Source: Mayamaea pseudoterrestris (Eukaryota > Bacillariophyta > Bacillariophyceae > Sellaphorales > Sellaphoraceae). From it: a stretch of DNA of 64,000 nt. Each line of letters starts with the position of its first letter. Position 1 is the first letter of the stretch. This document shows positions 39,640 through 48,952 of this stretch, piece by piece. The notes beneath the pieces were generated by a model. It saw nothing but the letters and a program-made list of their open reading frames with translations. It did no database searches and was not told the DNA's origin. The position numbers and the translations under genes are program-made. Where the stretch lies: NCBI GenBank assembly GCA_027923505.1, contig BROI01000014.1, positions 186,001 to 250,000 on the forward strand. Reading direction: 5' to 3'.

Positions 39640-40980
39640 TCAAAAATGATTTTGGTAAAAATGTGTGTATTCTCGAATGGACTCGTGGAGGCACTCGGCC
39701 ATGACTATATCCGTGTCTTCATGGCCCGCTGGCACGAAACGATACGTGAGCTCGGTTGCTCCGGCATGTTCGAGCGTGTCGACAAGCCGCTGCGCATTCC
39801 CATAGGGACATACTTCGTCCTTCAAACCTTGGCATATCCAAATGGGTAGCTGCGCCACTTGCGCGAGATGTTTTAAAATATGGTTTGGCGCTTCATACGA
39901 TCCATGAACCCAAAGCCGCGTCTCGAAAAAGGCAACGGATTGTGCCTCGGAAAAGTCTTCCTCGTCGATTACGTGAGGATCTCGAAGATAGTTTGGATCC
40001 CACTCCATGAGATTGTTTTCAAACGTCCACCAGTGCCAAATCGCGTGGCGATCGCCCCGCTGAATCAAACGCTCGTACGTTTTCATGACTCCTTCCGCAT
40101 CATTGGCATCCAACGGTGGCGCACCTTCCCTGACCAGCTCGTTTGCCGCGTAATCGTACAATACATCAAACTCGCGCAGTCGCTTGGAATTGTTCAAGTG
40201 CGCCACTCGCGAGTACACTTCCTCCACTTCTCCTTTCGATTCCAAGTAAATTCCTCGCAGTATCAGGGCCGCGCAACGCTCCGGATATTGAGCGGCGTAG
40301 GTCAATGCAACGGTGGATCCGTAGCTTCCGCCCCACACCATCCACTGTTGAATGCCAAGGTGATTGCGAATCAACTCATAGTCACTTGCAATCATGTCAA
40401 TCGTAACGTTGGTGTAATACTGCATACTTTTCGCATCGTCGCGCACGCTGGGCTGCGACTGACCCGTGCCGCGCTGGTCCACTTCCACCACAAAGTACGT
40501 TTCCGCTGGAAAGAAGCGAGCGTTGCCGTTGGCGTAGTCCGCAACGGCGTTGCCTGGTCCGCCGTGGACAAAGAGCAACGGTATTCCGGAATGCAGATTG
40601 CCCCAGACGCGGTACCATAGCTGGAGTGTCGTGTTTGGAATGGTCAAGAAGTGTTCGTGCGCTTGATGAATGGAAATGATGTTTTCGTGCTGATTGTGAA
40701 AGCGATGACGACCGTGTTGTTGCCGCTGGGAAACGTTTCGAATAATTGTTACTGCCAGCATGGCGAGAGCCAAGAAAGCTGCAGCTAGTATTAGCTTGTT
40801 ATCACGCAAAGGCTTTGCGTCAAGTACTTTAGAATGCTCGTGATCATCTTCTTCTTCATTATCCTCCTGAAGTGACAAGTGCCGGACAAGGAGATGGGAG
40901 GATTCCGACGAGTGATGACGCTGCTGCTCGATGGAATCGCGGGAATTGACCGGATGGCGATGATGAGGTTCAGCCGTCAT
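39640..40980 (-). CDS. Proline iminopeptidase-like alpha/beta hydrolase (S33), membrane-anchored
   Basis: This 446-residue protein has a His-rich cytosolic head, a signal anchor near residues 65-85 (LILAAAFLALAMLAVTII) and then an S33 hydrolase domain. The proline iminopeptidase motifs are VHGGPGNAVADY, VDQRGTGQSQP and the nucleophile elbow WGGSYGSTVALTYAA, with the final His in PAGHED. It should cleave N-terminal proline or hydrolyse related amides on the luminal or outer face. Plain S33 iminopeptidases lack the anchor. The ATG at 40980 is used, since the codon at 40986 is TTG. Confidence 0.82.
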   Translation of the reverse strand: MTAEPHHRHPVNSRDSIEQQRHHSSESSHLLVRHLSLQEDNEEEDDHEHSKVLDAKPLRDNKLILAAAFLALAMLAVTIIRNVSQRQQHGRHRFHNQHENIISIHQAHEHFLTIPNTTLQLWYRVWGNLHSGIPLLFVHGGPGNAVADYANGNARFFPAETYFVVEVDQRGTGQSQPSVRDDAKSMQYYTNVTIDMIASDYELIRNHLGIQQWMVWGGSYGSTVALTYAAQYPERCAALILRGIYLESKGEVEEVYSRVAHLNNSKRLREFDVLYDYAANELVREGAPPLDANDAEGVMKTYERLIQRGDRHAIWHWWTFENNLMEWDPNYLRDPHVIDEEDFSEAQSVAFFETRLWVHGSYEAPNHILKHLAQVAQLPIWICQGLKDEVCPYGNAQRLVDTLEHAGATELTYRFVPAGHEDTDIVMAECLHESIREYTHFYQNHF

Positions 40981-41361
40981 GATCAAATGGATTTTGTTAA
41001 AAAAAGCTCCTCCTAGATTGGAAATAAGAGGTTGAATGGATGATTGGTCTGCCGATGAAGTGAAGGCGTCGGAACTTCGATGCGAGCGCGCTCATCAAAG
41101 TGCGACGCCGCAGCATAGCCACTGCGACAGCTGTTAGCTGGAATGACTTTTCACGCAGCGAGGGATTGCAGCCATGCCAATAGCAAGTCAGCCTTTACAT
41201 CTTCTAACTGTCGATTAGTTTGAAAAGTTCTATTAATAGGAAGTGAGTTAATTGTTAGTGTTTGGAGTTTAAAGCAACATGCATTAAAGGGATAATTAGA
41301 CTATATAACTAAGCGGTGAACTTCTGCCATCAACTCTAGGTATGCATGAATTACATCTTTT
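40981..41361. other. Intergenic spacer, nothing recognised
   Basis: About 380 bp between two minus-strand hydrolase genes. It should hold the promoter of the peptidase. No element recognised. Confidence 0.5.
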
Positions 41362-42525
41362 CTATCGCATTCGCTTCTTCATAAAGTCAATAAAGTATTT
41401 CATGACTTCCTCGGCCATAGGATCCGCCAGCAGGTCATGGTAGGCATCCGTGATGCGGTGAAACTCAGCATTTTCCTTGGGCGTCGCCACATGATGCACC
41501 ATGTACTCGGATCCTTCGATTGGCACACCCATATCCTTGGTTCCATGCGCAATGCAAAATGGCACTGTCAATCCTGGAATGGCTTGCGAGCGAACCGTCT
41601 CCAAGGCCGCCAGTAGATTCTTGGCAGTCCCCAAGCGAAAGGGTGACCCCGCTGAATCCACCTTGAGCTCCTTCATGCGGGGCGTCGTGTGCATGGCCAG
41701 TACCTTGGCGTCGCGCCAAATGCGATCCGCACTGACTGGATTGGGCATGAAGAATGGGATCCACTTTGGAAACAGTGGTGCCAAAATGTATCGCAAGACG
41801 ACATAGACTGGGTAGGGAGGGACATCGCCAATAATGGCTGGTCCAGTCAGCAAAATACCAGCGAATCCCTTGGGTGCAGTATCTGGTTCATCTTGGTACT
41901 GTCGCGCCAAGTGAATGGTGAGAGTGCCGCCGTACGACTCTCCCATGACAAAGAGTGGTGTCATGGGGTCGTAGTCGTTTCCAATGAGCTTGACAAAGTT
42001 TTTCAGATCCTTTAGATTGTTTTCCCACGTATCAGGAATCATCCATCGCATTCCCTCGGAGTATCCATGACCATACATGTCAGGCGCATACAATGCAATG
42101 TTTTCCTTGAAGCATGTTTCTGCCAGTAGCGCCAAATTCACCTTGCGACCATTATCAAGGACAAAGGCCTTGCCACCATGTGTCTGAATGCCATGCACGT
42201 AGACGAGAATTGCCTTTGGCTTCGCCGTGGGTGCCATTTTTCGATAGTGTAAATTTACTCCGTCGACGCAAGATTCGTACCAGTGATGCTCACAGCCTGG
42301 AAGATACTTTTCTTCCATTTTCAACTCATCTTCCGTGGGGCAGGCCGGAATGTCAACGTTACGTTCGACACCAAAGATCTTCATGTTAATGCTGCTGGAT
42401 ATTGGTTTGGCGAATGATGGACCAAGAGCTTCAATGAGACGTGGAGCGAAACTCCAAGCGACGAGACAAACGGCAACTTCCATTGCGGCAAAAGGCATGC
42501 AAAGCCATCTGCGCGTCACGCTCAT
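41362..42525 (-). CDS. Monoacylglycerol lipase-like alpha/beta hydrolase
   Basis: This 387-residue protein has an N-terminal hydrophobic anchor (PFAAMEVAVCLVAWSFAP) followed by a serine-aminopeptidase/monoglyceride-lipase fold. Motifs are VYVHGIQTHGGKAF, APDMYGHGYSEG, the nucleophile elbow VMGESYGGTLTIHLA, the acid in AHGTKDMGVP and the His in TDAYHDLLADP. The domain order matches plant and animal monoacylglycerol lipases and caffeoylshikimate esterase-like proteins. Lipid turnover is the likely role. ATG 42525 is used because 42579 is TTG. It shares a 184-bp divergent promoter with the PhoD-type gene. Confidence 0.82.
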   Translation of the reverse strand: MSVTRRWLCMPFAAMEVAVCLVAWSFAPRLIEALGPSFAKPISSSINMKIFGVERNVDIPACPTEDELKMEEKYLPGCEHHWYESCVDGVNLHYRKMAPTAKPKAILVYVHGIQTHGGKAFVLDNGRKVNLALLAETCFKENIALYAPDMYGHGYSEGMRWMIPDTWENNLKDLKNFVKLIGNDYDPMTPLFVMGESYGGTLTIHLARQYQDEPDTAPKGFAGILLTGPAIIGDVPPYPVYVVLRYILAPLFPKWIPFFMPNPVSADRIWRDAKVLAMHTTPRMKELKVDSAGSPFRLGTAKNLLAALETVRSQAIPGLTVPFCIAHGTKDMGVPIEGSEYMVHHVATPKENAEFHRITDAYHDLLADPMAEEVMKYFIDFMKKRMR

Positions 42526-42580
42526 GATGTCTGCGCGAGGGCTTTTGATGCGCTGAAAGGCAGTGTCGCAGCGTGACAAA

Positions 42581-42586
42581 TGACGT
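42581..42586. promoter_or_regulatory. TGACGT half site in a divergent promoter
   Basis: TGACGTCG, one base short of the full palindrome, lies 56 bp before the lipase start (42525) and 124 bp before the PhoD-type start (42710). Reported as part of the CRE-like set. Confidence 0.3.
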
Positions 42587-42709
42587 CGTACCGGTTATCG
42601 CCGCATACTCGCGCTCACTCGCATTTGCCACAGATTCATCGGCATGCATCTCGTCAATCAAAGCTTCATCTCCCGAGAGTCGTCTTGAAAACTTGGAGAG
42701 AACAATAGC

Positions 42710-44095
42710 ATGGCCAAGGAATCATCCAAGCTTGCCAAGGCACCGGGAAGAAGCGGTAAATATGCGACAGTCGAAAGCCCCGACGATGTAGATGCAGCAA
42801 CCAGCAACACGCAAGCAGCAGCTAACTGTCTCGACGCAGCAAACATTCTTGACGAAATTCAGTCCACGCCTCTTGGAATGGATCGTCATTCATGGCAGCG
42901 AAGAATCCTGTTAGTATCGACTCTGCTCCTCTCCATGTGTGTACTGCTCTTGTGCGTTTACATTCGCAATCAGCAAGAAACGATACAAGCATTGAAAACA
43001 AGCAGCAAAATTACAGGCGACAATCCAACAATATCCAACGAAAATACTCTAAATTGGCTTCCCCTCCCATCATCCGACACTGTCATGACAAAAATTGCCT
43101 TTGGCTCTTGCGCTCGCCAAGACATGCCGCAACCATACTGGGACACGCTCGTGTCGTTTCAGCCTCAATTGGTGCTGCTCATGGGCGACAATATATACGG
43201 CGACTGCGACGATTCAAACTGCACCAAGCTGTTTCAAGCCTACAATGACTTTGCGAAGCATCCATCCGTCCAAGGAGCCGCCAAGCAGTTTCCCGTCTTT
43301 GCCACGCTCGATGACCACGACTATGGACAGGGCGACTGCCACGCCGATAATCCGTACAAGGAGATTGCCCGACGCAAGTTTGCGTCGTTTTACAATATCG
43401 ACTGGAAGGAGTTGCCGAAGAATGATGGTGTCTACCGGAGCCGCATATTTGGACCGCCGGGTAGGCAGCTTCAAATTATACTGCTGGATACTCGCTACGG
43501 TCGGAGTCCATTTCAAGAAACCAAACGATCCACGGCTCCGTATACACCAATCACTGATCCAGACATGCCTCAGCAAATGCTGAGTGAGCGTCAGTGGAAG
43601 TGGCTGGCCAACGAGCTGGACAAGCCAGCCGACTTGCGTGTCATTGTCAGCTCCATTCAAGTCATGAACGATGTGTGTGTGTTTGAATCATGGCGGCAAT
43701 TGCCGCGCGAGCGCCAACGACTCTACAATCTACTGCAACCCCATAGAAATGTTATTTTGCTGAGCGGCGACCGACACGTTGGCGCCTTTTTAACGTCGGA
43801 GAATGGTGGTTTGACGGAAGTGACGGCGTCGTCGTGGACGCATGCGATTCCCTTTGGTGCCTACGGAAGCAACTGCTCAACGTCAGAGGAGTGTGACGAA
43901 GCGGATCCGCGACGAATTGGAAACTTGGTGCGGGACAATCACTTTGGATCGCTCGAGATTGACTGGGAGTCGCGCGAATACATGGTGGCGCTTCGAAAGG
44001 CGGAAACGTCGTACGGCACCATGTATCGTCACAAGTGGAGCAGCGATGCTGGCTTTGTGATTCAGTCGCACAACTACACGATCAGTTCCATCTGA
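42710..44095 (+). CDS. PhoD-type metallophosphatase, type II membrane protein
   Basis: This 461-residue protein has a single transmembrane anchor near residues 66-87 (ILLVSTLLLSMCVLLLCVYI) with the catalytic domain outside or in the lumen. PhoD motifs are FGSCARQ, LLMGDNIYGD, LDDHDYGQGD, LDTRYGRSPF and LLSGDRHVGAF, so the iron/calcium ligands look complete. Such enzymes are alkaline phosphatases or phosphodiesterases used to scavenge organic phosphate. The SPX-GDPD gene 6 kb away suggests a related theme, though linkage may be chance. The frame starts with ATG 42710, and a GXDXD-like acidic N-terminus precedes the anchor. Confidence 0.87.
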   Translation: MAKESSKLAKAPGRSGKYATVESPDDVDAATSNTQAAANCLDAANILDEIQSTPLGMDRHSWQRRILLVSTLLLSMCVLLLCVYIRNQQETIQALKTSSKITGDNPTISNENTLNWLPLPSSDTVMTKIAFGSCARQDMPQPYWDTLVSFQPQLVLLMGDNIYGDCDDSNCTKLFQAYNDFAKHPSVQGAAKQFPVFATLDDHDYGQGDCHADNPYKEIARRKFASFYNIDWKELPKNDGVYRSRIFGPPGRQLQIILLDTRYGRSPFQETKRSTAPYTPITDPDMPQQMLSERQWKWLANELDKPADLRVIVSSIQVMNDVCVFESWRQLPRERQRLYNLLQPHRNVILLSGDRHVGAFLTSENGGLTEVTASSWTHAIPFGAYGSNCSTSEECDEADPRRIGNLVRDNHFGSLEIDWESREYMVALRKAETSYGTMYRHKWSSDAGFVIQSHNYTISSI

Positions 44096-44880
44096 AGGCT
44101 TTGCTCGTTATTAAGTTCTGAAGCTATAGCATTTGCTGCTACGCGCATCAGAATATTGGCGGTGATAACATCATTACGTCAAGCCTGATTTTCTGCGTTT
44201 TGGGAGGGTTGCATGCATATATTACGGGCTATCTGCAAGGCATACTCCGGCGCTGTATATATAACTGCTGCGCGTCGCAACCATTCTGACGTATCATACA
44301 TAACGGGTTAATTGCAGAGAAAGCGAGAATGGTTCATATGCATTGCATCCATTTAGCGCCCGCCTCAAATTTGTGGGGCGCATACTGGCGACGAGAAAGA
44401 CGGTTTGAACGAAGAAGGTGGCTTAACAAAGCGTCGTCGTCTTGATACGACGAACCGATGTCCAACGGCGCAATTTTTTATTAGTTGGCTCGTATCTGGT
44501 GCTGTTCGGTATAATATACTGGGTTGAAGCCAGGCGTAATTTGCGACCGGACAACGTATGTCGGGCACCAACACGAGCACTTGCGATTCTATTAATTTGC
44601 GGCGATGGGTGATCAATTAAAAGTAATGTATCATAATGATTGACTGTGAATCTTGCCGGCTAATTGGGAAGCTGGATAGCAGGAAGAACGACAGCTCACA
44701 AGGGGACGATGTAGTGGCTGATTGCATCACTCTTTCCATCAAGACTGAATGAAAGCTGTCAAGCAAGGCATTTTTGCTGCGTTGGACCAATCTTCCGTCA
44801 GCGTCGTCATTGCTGCTTCTAGTTACGCATAGAAAGCAGCTTTGGTTGAAGGAAATGGGAGACTGTTGCAAACCCCTTTA
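44096..44880. other. Intergenic region before the retroelement, nothing recognised
   Basis: About 790 bp. Small frames on both strands are not protein-like. TGACGT occurs at 44287-44292 and ACGTCA at 44176-44181. Part of it could be older retroelement sequence too decayed to recognise. Confidence 0.4.
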
Positions 44881-44946
44881 GCTTCGGTGTGACGACCAAA
44901 ATGACCTCAGTAATAGAAGAAGAAGGCGATTAGACTGAAGTTGAAA

Positions 44947-45134
44947 AGGGTGGGAAGGCTAACGGAAAGGCCTTCCACCAACGATGGTAATAAGGATGCT
45001 CCGGGTAAATAGGCCCAAAGATTGGACCAGAGAAGGCATCCGAATGTGGCCTTCACTGGTGAAGCAATCTGCTCACAAAGCAGTAGAAGATTCAAGCGAT
45101 TTTCGTCTACCACCAAACGATTCATTTTGTAATC
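44947..45134 (+). repeat. Upstream direct repeat (putative 5' LTR)
   Basis: Starts near GGGTGGGAAGGCTAA and shares with the downstream copy GGCATYCGA, the CTTCACTGGTGAA core, GCTCACMAAGCAGTAGAAGA, and an AAACGATTCATTTT-like end. Several indels separate the copies. Similarity fades 10-15 bp before the gag start. Confidence 0.55.
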
Positions 45135-45146
45135 ATTCCAACAAGA

Positions 45147-46384
45147 TGCGGAGCTTTCCGTTCAAAGGAGAGACGAGAGAAGAGTTTGAGTCATTCAAGA
45201 TACGATTCCTCAGTGAGGCGAAGGTGTGCGGTTGCAAACTGTACCTCCTCAAGGATACGACAAAGGATGACGCTGGAGTACCAACTCCCTTCCTCACTTA
45301 CTGGGAACATGACAGTCGTCAAGTTCAGGTGACAGCCACTGGCGAGAGTCAACGGCTTCCACGACAACCGCCTTCGCCGAGTGACGATGTTGCGCAGCAC
45401 GAGATGAGTGACAGCAACTACAAGAACGCTTGTTTTCCACCTTCCGCGAACCGACATTCCACGAGCTCTTGCGTTATCAGAAGAATGCGGAAGCAATGAA
45501 CGGTTTGATCGCTAGCGCCGAGAGACGAGGGTTGCTCCAAGGCCTGGACCAATACGAGACGGCGTTTGAGATGTGGTCGATGCTAGTCGCCGAGTTCGAG
45601 TCCACTCACCTTTTTACAGACCTTAAAAAGCTTAGCCAAGCTCCGCCAGACCAGTCCGGGAGACTACGACAAGCCCGAGGCGTACTTCAGTGACATCGAC
45701 TTGAGAAACGGCAACCTTGGCCTCATTGACAAGGGCAAATACAAGCTCGACGACATTCAATTGACTGTCTTGATGTACAAGAGCATCCCAGATAATAATA
45801 ACGCCAAGTGGGATGCCTTTAAAGTGTTCCACTTGTCAAAGTTGATGACACTGACAGGCACGGAATTTCGTGAGCTCTTGAAGGACTGCTGGTATCAATT
45901 TGGCAATCCATGCAACAAGAAGGCTGTCAGAGACAAAGACCACGCGCTCGCTTTTACAAGCCGCAAGGAAGGTGGACGTGGTAAACAATTCAAGAAAGGA
46001 TCAAAAGGCAAAGGCGGCGGCGACGCCGCATCGATGGCCAACGGAACGAACAAACCCAAGAAAGAACGCCCAGACATCACCTGTTTCAACTGCGATAAGC
46101 CTGGTCACTTTGCTAGCGACTGCAAAGAGCCAAAGAAAGAGAAACCGATCCAGTTTGCAGCAGCAACTAGCTCAAAGAAACAAACGAAGAGCAACAAAAC
46201 GGAGTTCGATCGGTCGAACGACGAGATGGAGGAAGCCGAAAGCGAATGGGACGCCATTGAAGCGGCAGCAGCAGATGATCTTGCCGAGGTTACCACTCAC
46301 CTCATTACCAAATTCGGCATGACCAAAGTACAACAAAAGGGTAGGAAGGCTAATGAAGAGGCCTTTTACGATGGATGGTACTAA
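45147..46384 (+). pseudogene. Copia-type gag with CCHC zinc knuckle, broken by frameshifts
   Basis: Three frames carry successive parts of one gag: from ATG 45147 (KGETREEFESFKIRFLSEAK), from about 45430 (YETAFEMWSMLVAEFES), and from about 45640 to the stop at 46384. The last part has the zinc knuckle CFNCDKPGHFASDC (CX2CX4HX4C) at about 46081-46122, after a Lys/Gly-rich basic stretch. Two shifts, near 45430-45490 and 45625-45660, break the frame. Intact copies elsewhere in the genome would presumably package RNA into virus-like particles. This copy is unlikely to make a working protein. Confidence 0.7.
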
Positions 46385-46571
46385 AAATGCTTCGAGGAAA
46401 GAGACCCTAGGATCAATAGGACCAAAGGAGGCATTCGATTGTGGCACTTCACTGGTGAAACGATCAAGGATTGATCGAACCAGTAAAAGTAGCAGAATGC
46501 TCACCAAGCAGTAGAAGAGTCGGTTAAAGTAAGCAAGATACGTTTACCATTAAAACATTCGTTTTTAGTAA
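46337..46571 (+). repeat. Downstream direct repeat (putative 3' LTR)
   Basis: Begins near GGGTAGGAAGGCTAA, overlaps the last codons of gag, and matches the upstream copy in order over its length. It contains about 40 bp absent upstream (around GATCAAGGATTGATCGAACC, an imperfect inverted repeat). Confidence 0.55.
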
Positions 46572-46936
46572 CTTTAGCCATCGCCTCAACGCGATCAAGT
46601 GGTTAAGTGGATGCACTGAAATCGCGCTGGCGACTAAATCTGCGTCGAGCTTCTCTTCACATAACTAAACAATGAATACTTGCTAAAACTATGGAGAAAC
46701 TGCTTGAGCGACTATCTAATCTTCAAATCTTGAAACATAGAGCGGACGCCCGCGATAGAGATGCTATTGGGGTCTATTAACTGCGAGAACAACCTTGACG
46801 TTTCGAAGCCATCCCACCTTTAATTCGCATCCGACCGGTACTTAACGGTTCGCGCCATATTATCCTCCGCCATGAGATTCGGGATCATCCAACTTACTTC
46901 TCTGTCAGCTCCAATTCCATACTACTTGATTTAGCC
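46572..46936. other. Spacer between retroelement and WDR82 gene
   Basis: About 365 bp. It should hold the promoter of the WD40 gene. Nothing recognised. Confidence 0.5.
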
Positions 46937-48071
46937 ATGAACTTTTCAATTCCTGGCGTACCCGCCATTGCCGCCGTGATTCCAGGCAAATCGCCAACTA
47001 CTTGCATTCGCTACCACGAGGAGGGAAAGACTCTTTACGTTGCTTCCGAGGGAGACGCGCAGCTGCAAGTCGTCAACTGCCTGTCTGGCAAGGAGGAGAA
47101 TCTAGCGCTTCGTGTGGACCGAGAGCAAATACATGAAGTGGAAGCGACGTGAGTAGAATATAAATGTGTAGTGAGCTAGAGTTTCATAATCTGCGTTGCT
47201 AGCTAGCGCTCACTTCTACTTCGTCCTTGTTATGCGTCTTTCATAAAGTCACCACGAGAACTGCGTCTTGTTCGCCGGCAAGGGTTCCACCATGATTCCC
47301 TCCGGCCAGCGGCACGCCGTCAGCTACTGGTCGCTGCACGACAATAAAATCTTGCGCAAGTTCCGCGGCCACCAAGACAAGGTGAATCACATTAGCATGT
47401 CGCCGTGCGACGATACGTTTTTAACGTCCAGTGTGGATCGCACCGTGCGACTATGGAATTTACAGCAGGCTGGTGGCATTGCCGAACTGAAACTTCCCAG
47501 TGAGACTGCCAAGGGACCACTGGCATGTTTCGACGCCACGGGACTCGTCTTTGCCGTGGGCGCCTTGACGGCCGACTTGAAGGGTCACTACGTGCACCTT
47601 TACGACGCCCGCAACTATGGCGCCGGTGCGTTCGCCGAGTTTAAACTGCAGCAGCAAGACGTGGAGCAAGCCATGCAGGCGCAGACTGGAGTGGCAAGTA
47701 GTAGTGGAAGCAGTGGCTCATCGTTGGGTGAATTACATTCGCTGAGCTTTAATACCTCCGGCAGTCAGATTCTGCTGGGTGGCGAGCACGGGCAAACACT
47801 CGTTTTGGATGGATTCGAAGGAACGATTCAAAAGGTCTTTTCGCCTGCCAATCGAACGAGTGACGGTTTCTTGGCGAGCTGCTTTTCGTCCGACGACAAG
47901 ACGCTGCTGCAGGCGAACGATGCTGGCGGAATATTGTGCTGGGATTTGGAACATGGATCGTTGCTGCAGACGCTGGAAGGACATTCCAGTCGGGTCAACT
48001 GCATATCATCCAACCCGCGATACAGTCAAATAGCATCCAGCTGTACACAAACGTGCTTGTGGCTGTGGTAA
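46937..48071 (+). CDS. WDR82: WD40 protein WDR82/SWD2, Set1-COMPASS and transcription-termination subunit
   Basis: Model: join(46937..47148,47249..48071), 344 residues. Intron 47149-47248 has donor GTGAGT and acceptor AAAG, and joins EVEAT to HHENCVLFAG in frame. The WD repeats carry the subfamily signatures YWSLHDNKILRKFRGH, SMSPCDDTFLTSSVDRTVRL and VHLYDARNYGAGAFAEFKL. WDR82/Swd2 recruits the H3K4 methyltransferase SET1 to RNA polymerase II and also works in the PTW/PP1 and cleavage/polyadenylation complexes. The protein is slightly longer than human WDR82, with a Gln/Ser-rich insertion near residue 220. Confidence 0.88.
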
Positions 48072-48147
48072 CAAATGATGTTTATTTGAATTGCTACGAG
48101 TAGTGTTCTATTTACTAAGTTCACTTCGCATGCCAATATAATACTTT

Positions 48148-48537
48148 TTAGTTTCCTCCCATCACATTTTCATTGTCTCGTTTCCACTGCTCCAAACCTT
48201 CCTGAAACTGCATCATGAGATGATCCGTCTCACTTCCCAAATCTTCCATCGCGTTGGAAAGCACCTCCGTCGGCGCCACGTTGGACGTGGTCGTTTGCAC
48301 CCTCAAGTCAATGTAGTTGAGCAACGGATGCGGATGTATGTATCCGGCAAACTTGACGTTCGGATCACGCAGCAGCTGCAGACGAAGTAAATTACCAATC
48401 GTGTGGTCCTCCTTGTTGAAGCGAAAGGTGCCAGCGTTTTCCGTCTTGGTGTCGATGCTGTACTCAATCTTTTGCTCGCCGGCATCCTCGTCCAAGACAA
48501 AGGCTGCGGCTCGTTCTGGTGCGTTCATTCCTGACAT
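48148..48537 (-). CDS. RPB11: RNA polymerase II subunit RPB11
   Basis: This 129-residue protein matches RPB11, the partner of RPB3 in the assembly platform of RNA polymerase II. The key segment is FRFNKEDHTIGNLLRLQLLR, with FAGYIHPHPLLNYIDLRVQT after it. Length and the C-terminal helix fit RPB11 better than AC19 (RPAC2). The extra 20 residues at the N-terminus are acidic. ATG 48537 starts the frame. It is divergent from the OvoA gene with 415 bp between starts. Confidence 0.93.
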   Translation of the reverse strand: MSGMNAPERAAAFVLDEDAGEQKIEYSIDTKTENAGTFRFNKEDHTIGNLLRLQLLRDPNVKFAGYIHPHPLLNYIDLRVQTTTSNVAPTEVLSNAMEDLGSETDHLMMQFQEGLEQWKRDNENVMGGN

Positions 48538-48952
48538 TGTGTGATTATATTGTTATTAAAAAAGTGGGTTTGATTTGATAAAAGAAATTATCGAATGAAA
48601 AAAGTTTAGGGAAAAGATTTGCGGTGCGGAATGCAGGATGAAGCGTCATGGTGAAAACGATGATGCGTCGCATGGAGTACGAAACGTCACAGCTTACTCT
48701 GCTGCGCTCGTTTTTGTTTGCCTGGCAGTATTCAAGGCTCATCTACGCACGCCTACGGAGTGACCGATGTTCTTGGATCATCCGCGCTGGCGCGCGCCCG
48801 GGATCATCCATCCATCATCGCACACACACGCAACAACATCACACTTTCAAATTCTTCGTCATCGGCAAGCATCCATCATAGTCTCATTGCTTGTGACCTG
48901 CTTGTAGCAAGAAGATCGCCATTATTACCCTTCCTTTTCACCAGTCAATAAT
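48538..48952. promoter_or_regulatory. Divergent promoter region of RPB11 and OvoA
   Basis: About 415 bp between two head-to-head starts. ACGTCA at 48684-48689 is a CRE half site, 147 bp before RPB11. An AC-rich stretch lies near 48819-48843. No other element recognised. Confidence 0.35.

Larger units (their letters stand above)
44936..46571 (+). mobile_element. Decayed Ty1/copia-like retroelement with gag only
   Basis: Two diverged direct repeats of about 200-245 bp flank a broken gag gene. No protease, integrase, reverse transcriptase or RNase H frame is present between them. A purine tract (AAAAGGG) stands directly before each repeat, as a polypurine tract would before a 3' LTR. The layout is LTR - gag - LTR, a terminal-repeat element with only a gag domain, or a larger element with an internal deletion. 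Exact ends and target-site duplication are not visible because the repeats have diverged. Confidence 0.6.
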
